A model generated the notes under the pieces. The model saw only the letters and a program-made list of their open reading frames with translations, was not told the origin of the DNA and did not search any database. Below are positions 26,489-37,954 of a stretch of DNA of 64,000 nucleotides, in pieces (the first letter of the stretch is position 1; every line of letters starts with the position of its first letter). Origin of the DNA: Luteimonas suaedae (GTDB lineage Bacteria > Pseudomonadota > Gammaproteobacteria > Xanthomonadales > Xanthomonadaceae); contig NZ_VSSP01000007.1 of the NCBI RefSeq assembly GCF_008312895.1, positions 1 through 64,000 of the forward strand, read 5' to 3'. The position numbers and the translations under genes are program-made.

Positions 26489-29074
26489 ATGCCCACGACC
26501 TGGAACGCACGCCTGCGCATCGGCGTACTGGCCCTGGCGCTGGCCGGCTGCACGCCGTCCGGCAACGACACCGACGCCGCGGCCACATCGCCGCCCGCGC
26601 CCGCGCCCGCCGACAGCGGGGCGCCGAGCGCCGAGATCACCCCCACGCAGTGGCCCGAGGTGGACTGGCCGCTGGCGGCGGACCCGGACCTGGAGAACCG
26701 GATCGACGCGCTGCTGGCGACGATGACGGTGGAGGAGAAGGTCGGCCAGATCATGCAGGGCGACATCGACAGCATCACCCCCGAGGAGGTGCGCAAGTAC
26801 CGGCTCGGCTCGATCCTCGCCGGCGGCGGCTCCGATCCGGGCCGCCGCTACAACGCCGCGCCGCAGGACTGGCTGGATCTGGCCGACGCGTTCTGGGAAG
26901 CCTCGATGGACACCAGCGGCGGCGGCAAGGCGATTCCGATCATCTGGGGCATCGACGCCATGCACGGCCAGAGCAACATCGTCGGTGCCACCCTGTTTCC
27001 GCACAACATCGGCCTCGGCGCCACCCGTAATCCGGAGCTGCTGCACGAGATCGCCCGCATCACCGCGATCGAGACGCGTACCACCGGCATGGAGTGGACC
27101 TTCGCGCCTACCGTCGCGGTGCCGCGGGACGACCGCTGGGGCCGCGCCTACGAGGGCTACTCGGAGGATCCGGAACTGGTCGCCAGCTACGCCGGCGTGT
27201 TCGTCCAGGGTCTGCAGGGCAAGCCCGGCACGCCCGAGTTCCTCGACGACCATCACGTGATGAGCTCGGTCAAGCACTACCTCGGCGATGGCGGCACCAG
27301 CGACGGCAAGGACCAGGGCGACACGGTGGTGAGCCAGGCGCAGCTGCGCGACATCCACGCCGCCGGCTACGTGCCGGCGATCGCGGCCGGCGCGCAGGCG
27401 GTGATGGCCTCGTTCAACAGCTTCCACGGCGAGAAGATGCACGGGCACGGGCCGCTGCTGACCGACGTGCTGAAGGAGCGGATGAACTTCGGCGGCTTCA
27501 TCGTTGGCGACTGGAACGGCCATGGCCAGGTCCGCGGCTGCACCAACACCGATTGCGCGCAGACCTTCAACGCCGGCCTCGACATGGCGATGGCGCCGGA
27601 CAGCTGGAAGGGCATGTACGAGTCCACGCTCGCGCATGTGCAGGCGGGCACGATCCCGATGGAACGCCTCGACGATGCGGTGCGCCGCATCCTGCGGGTG
27701 AAGTTCCGCGCCAACCTGTTCGAGAAGCCGAAGCCCTCCGAGCGTGCGCTCGGCGGCCGGTTCGAGCTGCTCGGCGCGCCGGAGCACCGCGAGGTCGCGC
27801 GCCGGGCGGTGCGCGAATCGCTGGTGCTGCTGAAGAACCAGGACGGCATCCTGCCGCTGTCGCCGACGTCCAGCGTGCTGGTCGCCGGCGACGGCGCGGA
27901 CAACCTGAGCAAGCAGGCCGGCGGATGGACGTTGACCTGGCAGGGCACGGATACCCGGCGCGAGGACTTCCCCAACGCCGACTCGATCTGGGACGGACTG
28001 AAGGCGCAGGTCGAAGCGGCTGGCGGCCGCGCCGAGCTGGCGGTCGACGGCGGCTATGCGCGCAAGCCTGACGTGGCGATCGTGGTCTTCGGCGAGGCGC
28101 CCTATGCCGAGTTCCAGGGCGACCTGCCGGACCTCATGTTCAAGGGCGGCAAGTCCGGCGATCTCGAGCTGATCCGCAAGCTCAAGACCGACGGTATTCC
28201 GGTGGTGGCGGTGTTCCTCAGCGGACGGCCGCTGTGGCTGAACCGCGAAATCAACGCCGCCGACGCCTTCGTCGCCGCGTGGTTGCCCGGCTCGGAGGGC
28301 GGCGGGATCGCCGACGTCCTGCTGCGCGGTGCCGACGGCGACATCCAGCACGATTTCAAGGGCAAGCTGGGCTTTTCGTGGCCGCGTCGCGCCGACCAGT
28401 TCGCGAACAACCACGGCCAGGAAAACTATGACCCGCTGTTCGCATTCGGCTTCGGCCTGACCTACGCCGACGATGGCGACCTCGCCCCGCTGTCCGAGGA
28501 GCCGGGCGTCGACCCCGAAGCCGCCCGCAGCAACGCCTGGTTCGAACGCGGCGTGGCGACCACCGGGCTGACCCTGCGCCTGGTCGGCGCCGACGACAGC
28601 GCCACGGACGTCGTGCATCCGGCTGCGGAGACCACCGACGGCAGCCTGGAAATGAGCGCGGTCAACACCGAGATCCAGGAGGGCGCACGCGCGTTTGCCT
28701 GGTCCGGCGATGGCACCGTGCAGCTGCGCGCCAACACCCCGCTCGACCTGGAGCGGGAGACCAACGGCGACGTGTTCGTGGTCGCGACCGTGCGCGTAGA
28801 CGCGCTGCCCAGCGACGGCGAGGCGACGTTGCTCGCCGGCTGCGGCCCGGACTGCGCCGGAGAATTGCCGATCGGCGATGCGCTGGCGAAGCTGCCACAG
28901 GGCGAATGGACGCGCCTGGGGGTGCAGCTCAAGTGCCTGCGCGCGGCCGGCGCCGATACCGCCCGGCTCGACATGCCGTTCGCGCTGCGCACCGGCGCCG
29001 GCGCGCGGATCGCACTCAGCCACGTCGCCCCGGGCACCGATTTCGACCACAAGGTCGACTGCGCGACGCAGTAG
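26489..29074 (+). CDS. GH3 beta-glucosidase/exo-glucanase, lipoprotein
   Basis: An 861-residue family 3 glycosidase. The ATG at 26489 follows GCGGAG and gives a lipoprotein signal (LALALAGC, lipobox LAGC) and an acidic, proline-rich linker. The GH3 barrel follows (ATMTVEEKVGQIMQGDI, IWGIDAMHGQSN, FAPTVAVPRDDRWGRAYEGYSEDP, SVKHYLGDG) with the nucleophile Asp in GFIVGDWNGHG. The second alpha/beta domain is VRESLVLLKNQDGILPL, and the C-terminal ~180 residues form a beta-sandwich like ExoP-type GH3 enzymes. It would trim glucose or cellobiose from the unbranched backbone in the periplasm, complementing the xyloglucan enzymes. Two Cys pairs (CTNTDC, CGPDC) could form disulfides. It is controlled by the divergent LacI protein by inference. 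Confidence 0.94.
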   Translation: MPTTWNARLRIGVLALALAGCTPSGNDTDAAATSPPAPAPADSGAPSAEITPTQWPEVDWPLAADPDLENRIDALLATMTVEEKVGQIMQGDIDSITPEEVRKYRLGSILAGGGSDPGRRYNAAPQDWLDLADAFWEASMDTSGGGKAIPIIWGIDAMHGQSNIVGATLFPHNIGLGATRNPELLHEIARITAIETRTTGMEWTFAPTVAVPRDDRWGRAYEGYSEDPELVASYAGVFVQGLQGKPGTPEFLDDHHVMSSVKHYLGDGGTSDGKDQGDTVVSQAQLRDIHAAGYVPAIAAGAQAVMASFNSFHGEKMHGHGPLLTDVLKERMNFGGFIVGDWNGHGQVRGCTNTDCAQTFNAGLDMAMAPDSWKGMYESTLAHVQAGTIPMERLDDAVRRILRVKFRANLFEKPKPSERALGGRFELLGAPEHREVARRAVRESLVLLKNQDGILPLSPTSSVLVAGDGADNLSKQAGGWTLTWQGTDTRREDFPNADSIWDGLKAQVEAAGGRAELAVDGGYARKPDVAIVVFGEAPYAEFQGDLPDLMFKGGKSGDLELIRKLKTDGIPVVAVFLSGRPLWLNREINAADAFVAAWLPGSEGGGIADVLLRGADGDIQHDFKGKLGFSWPRRADQFANNHGQENYDPLFAFGFGLTYADDGDLAPLSEEPGVDPEAARSNAWFERGVATTGLTLRLVGADDSATDVVHPAAETTDGSLEMSAVNTEIQEGARAFAWSGDGTVQLRANTPLDLERETNGDVFVVATVRVDALPSDGEATLLAGCGPDCAGELPIGDALAKLPQGEWTRLGVQLKCLRAAGADTARLDMPFALRTGAGARIALSHVAPGTDFDHKVDCATQ

Positions 29075-29175
29075 CCGCTTCCTCCACCGGTGCGCGCCGG
29101 CCACCACGCCGGCCGCCCCGGAGGCTGCAACACAGCGGTCTGTCCGGGTGGGCAGCCGGGGCGCAGCCACCGGCC

Positions 29176-29181
29176 TAGAAT
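29176..29181 (+). promoter_or_regulatory. Probable -10 box of the GST gene
   Basis: TAGAAT lies 30 bp before the GST ATG and is followed by a good Shine-Dalgarno (GAGGAG, 29197-29202). It fits a sigma-70 -10 element. No clear -35 is seen. Confidence 0.4.
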
Positions 29182-29211
29182 CGTGCCCTCCCGCACGAGG
29201 AGCATCCGACC

Positions 29212-29907
29212 ATGATCGATCTCTACTACTGGCCCACCCCCAACGGCCACAAGATCACCCTGTTCCTCGAGGAAGCGGGGCTCGAATACCGCATCAAGCC
29301 GGTGAACATCGGCAAGGGCGACCAGTTCGAACCCGGCTTCCTCGCCATCTCCCCCAATAACAAGATGCCGGCCATCGTCGACCACGCGCCCGCGGACGGC
29401 GGGGAGCCGATCAGCGTGTTCGAATCCGGCGCGATCCTCCTCTACCTCGCCAACAAGACGGGCCGCTTCTTCGGCGAAGACGTGCGCCGCAAGGTCGAGG
29501 TCAACCAATGGCTGATGTGGCAGATGGGCGGCCTCGGGCCCATGACCGGGCAGTATGGGCATTTCCACGTCTACGCGCCGGAGCAGATCCCCTATGCGAT
29601 GGAGCGCTATCACAACGAGGCGGCGCGCCTGCTCGGCGTGCTCGACAAGCAGCTGCAGGGCCGCGCCTTCATCACCGGCAACGACTACAGCATCGCCGAC
29701 ATGGCCAGCTATCCCTGGATCAACCCATACGACAAGGCGCCGCTCGACCTGGCGCCGTTTCCCGAGGTCCGGCGCTGGCACGAGGCGATCGCCGCGCGGC
29801 CCGCCACGCAGCGCGCGTACGCGCTGACCAAACAGGTCAACCGGGACGCAGGCAAGCCGATGAGCGACGAGGAACGCGCACTGTTGTTCGGCAAGGCGCC
29901 GGCCTGA
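29212..29907 (+). CDS. Glutathione S-transferase family protein (YghU/YfcG-like)
   Basis: A 231-residue cytoplasmic protein with an N-terminal thioredoxin-like domain and an all-helical C-terminal domain. The start MIDLYYWPTPNGHKITLFLEE and the glutathione-contact segment SPNNKMPAIVDH with FESGAILLYLA match the Nu-class GSTs YghU and YfcG, which act as disulfide-bond reductases/peroxidases with two glutathiones rather than as classic transferases. The C-terminal signature ITGNDYSIADMASYPW is complete. The Shine-Dalgarno is GAGGAG ten bases before the ATG. It is monocistronic and followed by a REP doublet. Substrate is not predictable from sequence. Confidence 0.9.
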   Translation: MIDLYYWPTPNGHKITLFLEEAGLEYRIKPVNIGKGDQFEPGFLAISPNNKMPAIVDHAPADGGEPISVFESGAILLYLANKTGRFFGEDVRRKVEVNQWLMWQMGGLGPMTGQYGHFHVYAPEQIPYAMERYHNEAARLLGVLDKQLQGRAFITGNDYSIADMASYPWINPYDKAPLDLAPFPEVRRWHEAIAARPATQRAYALTKQVNRDAGKPMSDEERALLFGKAPA

Positions 29908-29933
29908 GTCCGGTACGGCTTCGGTGCTCCGTC

Positions 29934-30076
29934 GCAGGAGCGCGCCGTGCGCGCGATGCCGCGGGCCGTTCGCCGCCCGCGGGATTCCGGTGGCCGGCGC
30001 GCCTGCCGGTCGGGAATCGCGGCATCCACCGGATCCTGCCGGCACCCGCGGTATCGCGCCCACGGGGCGCTCCTAC
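29934..30076 (-). repeat. GTAG-type REP doublet, family A, copy 1
   Basis: A 143-bp element bounded by inverted repeats: GCAGGAGCGCGCCGTGCGCG on the left and CGCCCACGGGGCGCTCCTAC on the right. The interior, in reverse complement, matches copies at 40398 and 53899 (GTGCCGGCAGGATCCGGTGG, ACCGGCAGGCGCGCCGG). The terminal arms here are more degenerate than in the other copies, so it may be older. It lies between the GST stop and the S9 peptidase promoter. Confidence 0.85.
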
Positions 30077-30097
30077 GGAGGCGCGGCGGGCCGCTAG

Positions 30098-32443
<2,346 letters not shown>

Positions 32444-32484
32444 GCATCGCGCGCCGACGCCCGCTTGCGTAGCGCCGAACTCGC

Positions 32485-33171
32485 TCAGCCGAGCCGCGCC
32501 AGCATCCTGCGGTGCCGGACCAGGCGCGCCCAGCGCATGCCGATGTCGGCCCAGCACACGTAGGCCGCCTCGCCCGCCACGCGCCACAGCGCGACCGGAT
32601 GCCAGCGCCAGTGCGGCTCGGCCGCGCACAGCTCCGGCTCGAAGCCGAGCTGGCGCGCCAGCAACGCGCAACGCGCGAGGTGATAGCGACTGCTGAGCAG
32701 GGTGACGGTGCCGAGGGCGATATCGGCACGCAGCAGCTCGCGCGCGTTGCGCAGGTTCTGCAGGGTGTCGCGCGAACGCGACTCCAGCCGCAGCGGGGCA
32801 TCGGCGCCCAGGCCGCGTGCGAGCAATGCCGCCTGCGCGAGCTCGGCCTCGCTGAGCGCCCCCGGGGGCCCGCCGCCGAGCAATATCAGATGGCGCGGCG
32901 GGCGCTGCTGCCATAAGGCGACGGCACGGGTCAGGCGCGCGTCGAAGTCGGCGTCGATACGGCCACGCGGCGCGTGCTTGCCGAACAGCAGCACGCACTC
33001 GCCACGCGCCGGCAGGCACGGTGCGTTGCGCGCGATCCGCAGCACGTGGACGAAATAGACCACGTACACCAGGCCCACGCTGAGCGCACACGCCGCGGCC
33101 GCGACCGTCAGTGCATGCAGGGCGTCGCGGTCGATGAACAGGCGGATGCGGTGGGCGAGGCGGCTGGCCAT
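32485..33171 (-). CDS. YdcF/DUF218-family membrane-anchored protein
   Basis: About 228 residues from the ATG at 33171 (a GTG at 33198 adds nine). One membrane helix (LTVAAAACALSVGLVYVVYFV) is followed by a DUF218 domain with its marks: LFGKHAPRGRIDADFDARLTRAV, LILLGGGPPGALSEAE, the ES.SRDTLQNLRNARELL block, and the SSRYHLARC motif. DUF218 proteins such as SanA, ElyC and YdcF are linked to envelope integrity; the biochemical role is unclear. It diverges from the pigment ketosynthase gene, and a YdcF-like gene often borders xanthomonadin clusters, so it may take part in pigment export or attachment. That role is inference. Confidence 0.82.
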   Translation of the reverse strand: MASRLAHRIRLFIDRDALHALTVAAAACALSVGLVYVVYFVHVLRIARNAPCLPARGECVLLFGKHAPRGRIDADFDARLTRAVALWQQRPPRHLILLGGGPPGALSEAELAQAALLARGLGADAPLRLESRSRDTLQNLRNARELLRADIALGTVTLLSSRYHLARCALLARQLGFEPELCAAEPHWRWHPVALWRVAGEAAYVCWADIGMRWARLVRHRRMLARLG

Positions 33172-33219
33172 CGGCGGACTCGGCGTCGGGCGGTTCACAG
33201 TCTAGCCCGCCGCCGCTCG

Positions 33220-33225
33220 TATACT
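33220..33225 (+). promoter_or_regulatory. Probable -10 box of the pigment ketosynthase operon
   Basis: TATACT lies 34 bp before the ketosynthase ATG in the divergent gap with the YdcF-like gene. The best upstream match, TTCACA (33194-33199), is 20 bp away, so the -35 is weak. Confidence 0.4.
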
Positions 33226-33259
33226 GCCGGCCAGTCAGGAATGGAGCGCCGCCCAGTCG

Positions 33260-34465
33260 ATGTCGTTGTCCCCGATTCCGGCGCTGGCGATCCGCGCCTA
33301 CACCGCCACCACGGCGCTCGGACGCGGCCGCGCCGCACAGGCGACGGCGATGGCGGAACGCCGCGGCGGGCTGCGCCGCAACGACTTCGGCCCGGATCCG
33401 CTCGACACCTGGATCGGCCGCGTCGACGGGCTTGAGGACGCGCCGCTGCCGCCGGAGTTCGCCGACTGGGAATGCCGCAACAACCGGCTCGCCTGGCTCG
33501 CGTTGCAGCAGGACGGGTTGCCCGACGCCGTCGCCGCCGTGCGCGAGCGCTATGGTCCAGAACGGGTCGCCGTGGTGCTGGGCACGTCCACCTCCAGCAT
33601 CGGTGCCACCGAGGAAGCCTACGCGCGCCTCGAAGGCGACCACGGTACCGGCAGCCCCCGTTTTCCCGCCGACCTCGCCCGTCCAATCGTGCACCAGCCG
33701 CACTCGCTGGGCGACTTCGTCCGTCACGCCACCGGCCTGCGCGGGCCCTGCGTCACCGTCGCCACCGCCTGCTCGTCCAGCGCCAAGGTGTTCGCGCAGG
33801 CGGCACGGCTGATCCGTGCCGACATCGTCGACGCCGCCCTGGTCGGTGGTGTCGACACCCTGTGCGGCAGCGTGCTGTTCGGCTTCAATGCGCTGGGCTT
33901 GGTCTCGGCGCAGCCGGCGCGGCCGTTCGACCTGGCCCGCGACGGCCTGTCGCTGGGCGAGGCCGGCGGCTTCGCCGTGCTCGAACGCGGCGACGACGCC
34001 CCGCTGCTGCTGCGCGGCTACGGCGAATCCAGCGACGCGCACCACATGTCGGCGCCGCACCCGCAGGGGCTCGGCGCGCGGATGGCGATGCAGGATGCGT
34101 TGCAGCGCGCCGGCATCGCCGCCGACGCGGTCGGTTATCTGAACCTGCACGGCACCGCCACCCCGGCCAACGACGCGATCGAGGCGCAAGCGGTGGCCGC
34201 GGTATTCGACGACGCGCTGCACGCCGGCTCGACCAAGGGCTGGACTGGGCACACGCTGGGCGCTGCGGGAATCATCGAGTCGGTGTTCGCGTTGATCGCG
34301 CTGGAGGACGGACTGCTGCCCGGCACGCTCAACAGCCGCGACCGCGACCCGGCCTGCGGTGCGCAGATCCGCTTCGACAACGCGCAAGACCGCATCCGCT
34401 ACGCGATGAACAACTCCTTCGGCTTCGGCGGCAACAATTGTTCGCTGCTGTTCGGTGCTGCATGA
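33260..34465 (+). CDS. Beta-ketoacyl synthase of aryl polyene/xanthomonadin synthesis
   Basis: A 401-residue KAS II-type condensing enzyme. The catalytic triad is complete: C171 in TVATACSSSAK, then His in NLHGTATPAND and His in GWTGHTLGAAG, with the C-terminal NNSFGFGGNN loop. It would extend the aryl-primed polyene chain with malonyl-ACP units as a dimer with the next gene product. The stop overlaps the next ATG (ATGA), matching the ketosynthase/chain-length-factor pairing seen in aryl polyene clusters of Xanthomonas and other proteobacteria. It is the first gene of a rightward four-gene operon. Confidence 0.92.
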   Translation: MSLSPIPALAIRAYTATTALGRGRAAQATAMAERRGGLRRNDFGPDPLDTWIGRVDGLEDAPLPPEFADWECRNNRLAWLALQQDGLPDAVAAVRERYGPERVAVVLGTSTSSIGATEEAYARLEGDHGTGSPRFPADLARPIVHQPHSLGDFVRHATGLRGPCVTVATACSSSAKVFAQAARLIRADIVDAALVGGVDTLCGSVLFGFNALGLVSAQPARPFDLARDGLSLGEAGGFAVLERGDDAPLLLRGYGESSDAHHMSAPHPQGLGARMAMQDALQRAGIAADAVGYLNLHGTATPANDAIEAQAVAAVFDDALHAGSTKGWTGHTLGAAGIIESVFALIALEDGLLPGTLNSRDRDPACGAQIRFDNAQDRIRYAMNNSFGFGGNNCSLLFGAA

Positions 34466-35253
34466 GCACCTGCAGCGCGCGCATCGCCGGCATCGGCTTC
34501 TGGAGCGAGGGCCTGCCCGACTGGCCGGCTGCGCGCGACTTCGCCACCGGCGGCGCGTTGTCCGACGCCGCCGCGCGCCGGCCGTCGCCGCGGCTGCTGG
34601 CGCCGAACGAACGCCGCCGGGCGCCGGAATCGGTCGCGGTCGCGCTGCAGGTCGCACTCGCCGCCTGCGAGGCGGCGGGGCGCGACCCGAAGGCATTGCC
34701 GTCGGTATTCGCCTCGGGCCATGGCGATTTCGCCATCACCGACTACATGTGCGAAACCCTGGCCAACGAGCCGCGCGCGATCTCGCCGACCCGCTTCCAC
34801 AACTCGGTGCACAACGCCGCCGCCGGCTACTGGACCATCGGCTCCGGCTGCATGATGACCACCACCGCGATCAGCGCCGGCCGCGCGACCTTCGCCGAAG
34901 GCCTGCTGGAAGCCCTGGTGCAGCTCGGCGACGGCGCCGATGCGGTGCTGCTGGTCGCCTACGACATCACCGCGGTCGGGCCGCTGGCGACGATGACCGA
35001 CAGCCGCGGCCTGCTCGGCGGCGCCCTGGTGCTGGCGTCCGATGAGGACCGCGGCGACGCCGGCCCGCGGCTGCGCGCGACGCGCGTCGACGTCGCGGCC
35101 CCGGCCGGCGCCGGTCCATTGGCATCGCTGCGCCACGACAACGCGATGGCGCCGATGCTGCCCCTGTTCGACGCACTGGCCACGCACGACCGACGGGTCC
35201 TGCTCGACGCCGGTCCCGGACGCGCGCTGCGCGTGGAGATCGACCATGCCTGA
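34462..35253 (+). CDS. Beta-ketoacyl synthase chain-length factor
   Basis: A 263-residue truncated ketosynthase-like protein that lacks the catalytic Cys-His-His set; the equivalent central block reads RFHNSVHNAAAGYWTIG. It has the conserved FASGHGDFAITDYMCETLA segment of chain-length factors from aryl polyene clusters. As in type II polyketide systems, it should pair with the upstream ketosynthase and set polyene length. The start overlaps the ketosynthase stop by 4 bp and its end overlaps the glycosyltransferase start by 8 bp, so the three are tightly coupled. The short length is usual for this group, not a truncation. Confidence 0.9.
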   Translation: MSTCSARIAGIGFWSEGLPDWPAARDFATGGALSDAAARRPSPRLLAPNERRRAPESVAVALQVALAACEAAGRDPKALPSVFASGHGDFAITDYMCETLANEPRAISPTRFHNSVHNAAAGYWTIGSGCMMTTTAISAGRATFAEGLLEALVQLGDGADAVLLVAYDITAVGPLATMTDSRGLLGGALVLASDEDRGDAGPRLRATRVDVAAPAGAGPLASLRHDNAMAPMLPLFDALATHDRRVLLDAGPGRALRVEIDHA

Positions 35254-36076
35254 GAACTTCGTCCGCCTGCACCGCGGCAACATCGCCGTGGTCATTCCCG
35301 CGCTCAACGAATCGCTGCGCATCCGCGAAGTGGTCGAGGGCGCACTGGCACAGTGCGACCGGGTGATCGTGGTCGACGACGGTTCCGACGACGGCACGTC
35401 CGAATGCATCGCCGGCCTGCCGGTGACCGTGTTGCGGCATCCGCAGCGGCTGGGCAAGGGCGCCAGCCTGCGCGACGGCTTCCGCGAGGCGCTGCACCAG
35501 GGCGCGCGCGCGGTGCTGACCATGGACGGCGACGGCCAGCATTCGGCCGCGGACATCCCGCGGCTGCTCGACAGCGCCAACCGCCACCCCGGCTGCGTGA
35601 TCATCGGCGCGCGCCTGCGCAAGCGCCGCTGCCAGCCCTGGCACCGGCGCCTGGGCAACGAGTTCGGCGACTGGGGCATCGCCTGGGGCTGCGGTTTCCG
35701 CATCGTCGATTCGCAGAGCGGGCAGCGGCTGTACCCGGACGTCGTCTGCGCGCTGGAGAACGTGCCCGGCGAAGGCTTCGTGTTCGAGGCGCAGATGCTG
35801 ATCGCGGCCGCACGTTGCGCCGGCGCCGGCATCGTCTCGCTGCCGGTGGAGTCGCGCTACGCCATGCCCGGCGAGCCGGTACAGTTCCGCAAGAGCCACT
35901 TCCGCCTGTGGCGCGACCTGTACAACATCAGCTCGCATGTCGCGCTACAGATCTGGCGCCAGGGCGACATGCTCCACGCCTATCGCCGCGCGCGCGCCAC
36001 GCCGCCGGTGATCGACGATCCCGACGGCGAGTTCGCCGGCGCCCCCCTTCCGCACGATTCGCAGCAGGCAGGTTGA
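35246..36076 (+). CDS. Family 2 glycosyltransferase of the pigment cluster
   Basis: A 276-residue GT-A enzyme. The start MPENFVRLHRGNIAVVIPAL puts the nucleotide-binding strand at the N-terminus; VVDDGSDDGTSE and the DXD-like TMDGDGQH are the nucleotide-sugar and metal sites. No transmembrane tail is seen, so it is probably a peripheral inner-membrane or cytoplasmic enzyme. Similar dolichol-phosphate-mannosyl-synthase-like genes sit in xanthomonadin/aryl polyene clusters, where they are thought to help link the polyene to a lipid or sugar anchor. Donor and acceptor are unknown. The ATG at 35246 is chosen because it overlaps the upstream stop and keeps the family's N-terminus. Confidence 0.88.
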   Translation: MPENFVRLHRGNIAVVIPALNESLRIREVVEGALAQCDRVIVVDDGSDDGTSECIAGLPVTVLRHPQRLGKGASLRDGFREALHQGARAVLTMDGDGQHSAADIPRLLDSANRHPGCVIIGARLRKRRCQPWHRRLGNEFGDWGIAWGCGFRIVDSQSGQRLYPDVVCALENVPGEGFVFEAQMLIAAARCAGAGIVSLPVESRYAMPGEPVQFRKSHFRLWRDLYNISSHVALQIWRQGDMLHAYRRARATPPVIDDPDGEFAGAPLPHDSQQAG

Positions 36077-36077
36077 C

Positions 36078-37721
36078 ATGGACGGCACCGCTCCCGGCAA
36101 TGACACCGACGCTGACGTTCTGATCATCGGTGGTGGACTTGCGGGGCTGACGCTCGCCCTCCAGCTGCGCCGGCGCGACCCGGCACTCCAGGTCGCGGTG
36201 ATCGAGCGCAGGCCGCACCCGGTGCCCGAGGCCGCGCACAAGGTCGGCGAGTCGACGGTCGAGATCGGCGCGCACTATCTCGCCGACGTCCTCGGCCTGC
36301 GTGAGCACCTGGAGACCGAGCAGATCCGCAAGTTCGGCTTCCGCTTCTTCTTCTCGGACGGGCGCCACGACATCGACCGCTGCACCGAAATCGGGGTCAG
36401 CCGGCTGCTGCCGACGCCGTCCTGGCAGATCGATCGTGGCCGTTTCGAGAACTTCCTCGGCGTGCGGGCGCGCGCGCTCGGCGTGCGCTTCCACGATAAC
36501 GCCGTCGTGCGCGAAATCGGCATGGCCGCCAGTGGCAGCGATGCGCCGCACGCGGTGACCTTCACGCAGGCCGGCGACGAGCACACCCTGCGCGCGCGCT
36601 GGCTGGTCGACGCCAGCGGCCGCGCCGGCCTGCTCAAGCGCAAGCTCAGCCTGGCGCAGGCCAACGACCACGACGCCAACGCCGCCTGGTGGCGGGTCGA
36701 CGGTTGCGTCGATCCCAACCTCTGGTCGGAGGATGCAGCGTGGATCGGGCGCTGCACGCCGCCGGAGCGCTGGCGCTCGACCAACCACATGTGCGGGCCG
36801 GGCTACTGGTTCTGGCTGATCCCGCTGGCCTCCGGCGCGCACTCGCTGGGAATCGTCTGCGACGCGAAGCTGCATCCGCTGGAGACGATGAACACCCACG
36901 CCAAGGCGATGGACTGGCTGCGCACGCACCAGCCGCGGGTCGCCGCGGCACTCGACGGCGGCGGACATGCGCTGCAGGACTTCCTGTTCCTGCGCCACTT
37001 CTCCTACGGCTGCAAGCAGGTATTTTCCGCCGACCGCTGGGCGCTGACCGGCGAGGCCGGGCTGTTCCTGGATCCGTTCTATTCGCCGGGCACCGACTTC
37101 ATCGCCATCGCCAACACCTACATCTGCGACCTGATCGAGAAGGACCGCGCCGGGGAAGCGTTCGCACCGTACGCCGATCTGTACCAGCAGCTGTACTTCT
37201 CGTTCTACGAGAACACGCTCACGCTGTACCAGGACCAGTACCCGCTGTTCGGCGATTCCCAGGTGATGCCGCTGAAGGTGATCTGGGACTACACGTTCTA
37301 CTGGGCCCTGCTGGCGCCGCTGTTCTTCGGCCGGCGCATGACCGATATCGCCATGTTCGGGCGCCTACGCCTGCAGTTCGTCGAAGCCGGTGCGCTCAAC
37401 AGCGCCATGCAGGCATTGCTACGCGCATGGGGCGAGCACAACCGCGGCCGCACGCAGCCGCCGGGGCGGCTGCTCGACCAGTACGGGATCGACTGGTTCC
37501 ACGAGATGAACCGCGCGCTCAACGACGTGCTCGACGACGATGCCTTCGCCCGCCGCATCGACGACAACCTGGCGCGGATGCGCTGGCTGGCGGCCGAAAT
37601 CCTGGCGCAGGCGCGGCGCGTGCACGCCGGCATCGACACCTACGGCCTCAACGACCTGCTAGGGCAGCCGGACCCGCCACCGCCTTCGCTGGCGCCGCCC
37701 TGGTACGCCGACGCGGCATGA
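36078..37721 (+). CDS. FAD-dependent halogenase-like oxidoreductase 1
   Basis: A 547-residue flavoprotein starting one base after the glycosyltransferase stop. The FAD site is VLIIGGGLAGLTLAL near residue 15, VGEST near residue 57 is the second flavin motif, and GEAGLFLDPFYSPG the third. The block GPGYWFWLIP contains WxWxIP, the mark of flavin-dependent halogenases, and RKFGFRF fits the KxGxxF motif with the catalytic lysine of phenolic halogenases. Xanthomonadins are brominated aryl polyenes, so this is a candidate for halogenating the aryl head or polyene. It could instead be a geranylgeranyl-reductase-like flavoprotein. A ~200-residue C-terminal extension with aromatic stretches (DYTFYWALLAPLFFG) may contact the membrane. 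A REP doublet follows 13 bp past the stop. Confidence 0.85.
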   Translation: MDGTAPGNDTDADVLIIGGGLAGLTLALQLRRRDPALQVAVIERRPHPVPEAAHKVGESTVEIGAHYLADVLGLREHLETEQIRKFGFRFFFSDGRHDIDRCTEIGVSRLLPTPSWQIDRGRFENFLGVRARALGVRFHDNAVVREIGMAASGSDAPHAVTFTQAGDEHTLRARWLVDASGRAGLLKRKLSLAQANDHDANAAWWRVDGCVDPNLWSEDAAWIGRCTPPERWRSTNHMCGPGYWFWLIPLASGAHSLGIVCDAKLHPLETMNTHAKAMDWLRTHQPRVAAALDGGGHALQDFLFLRHFSYGCKQVFSADRWALTGEAGLFLDPFYSPGTDFIAIANTYICDLIEKDRAGEAFAPYADLYQQLYFSFYENTLTLYQDQYPLFGDSQVMPLKVIWDYTFYWALLAPLFFGRRMTDIAMFGRLRLQFVEAGALNSAMQALLRAWGEHNRGRTQPPGRLLDQYGIDWFHEMNRALNDVLDDDAFARRIDDNLARMRWLAAEILAQARRVHAGIDTYGLNDLLGQPDPPPPSLAPPWYADAA

Positions 37722-37734
37722 CGACGCATGGGCC

Positions 37735-37876
37735 GTAGGAGCGCGCCATGCGCGCGATGCCGCGGGCATGGCGCCGCCCGCGAATTCCGGCGACCCGCGC
37801 GCCTGCCGGTCCGGAATCGCGGCAACCGCCGGATCCCGCCGACACCCGCGGCATCGCGCGCATGGCGCGCTCCTAC
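37735..37876 (-). repeat. GTAG-type REP doublet, family A, copy 2
   Basis: A 142-bp element with near-perfect inverted ends: GTAGGAGCGCGCCATGCGCG at the left and CGCGCATGGCGCGCTCCTAC at the right, each continuing into GATGCCGCGGG or its complement. The interior is in the same orientation as copy 1 and opposite to copies 3 and 4. It lies in the gap between two converging pigment operons. Confidence 0.92.
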
Positions 37877-37954
37877 GAATGCGACGCCGCCGTTGCCGAA
37901 AACGTCCGCCCGCGCCGGGAGACCCGTGCGGGCACCGCGATGCGGCCGGTGCCG

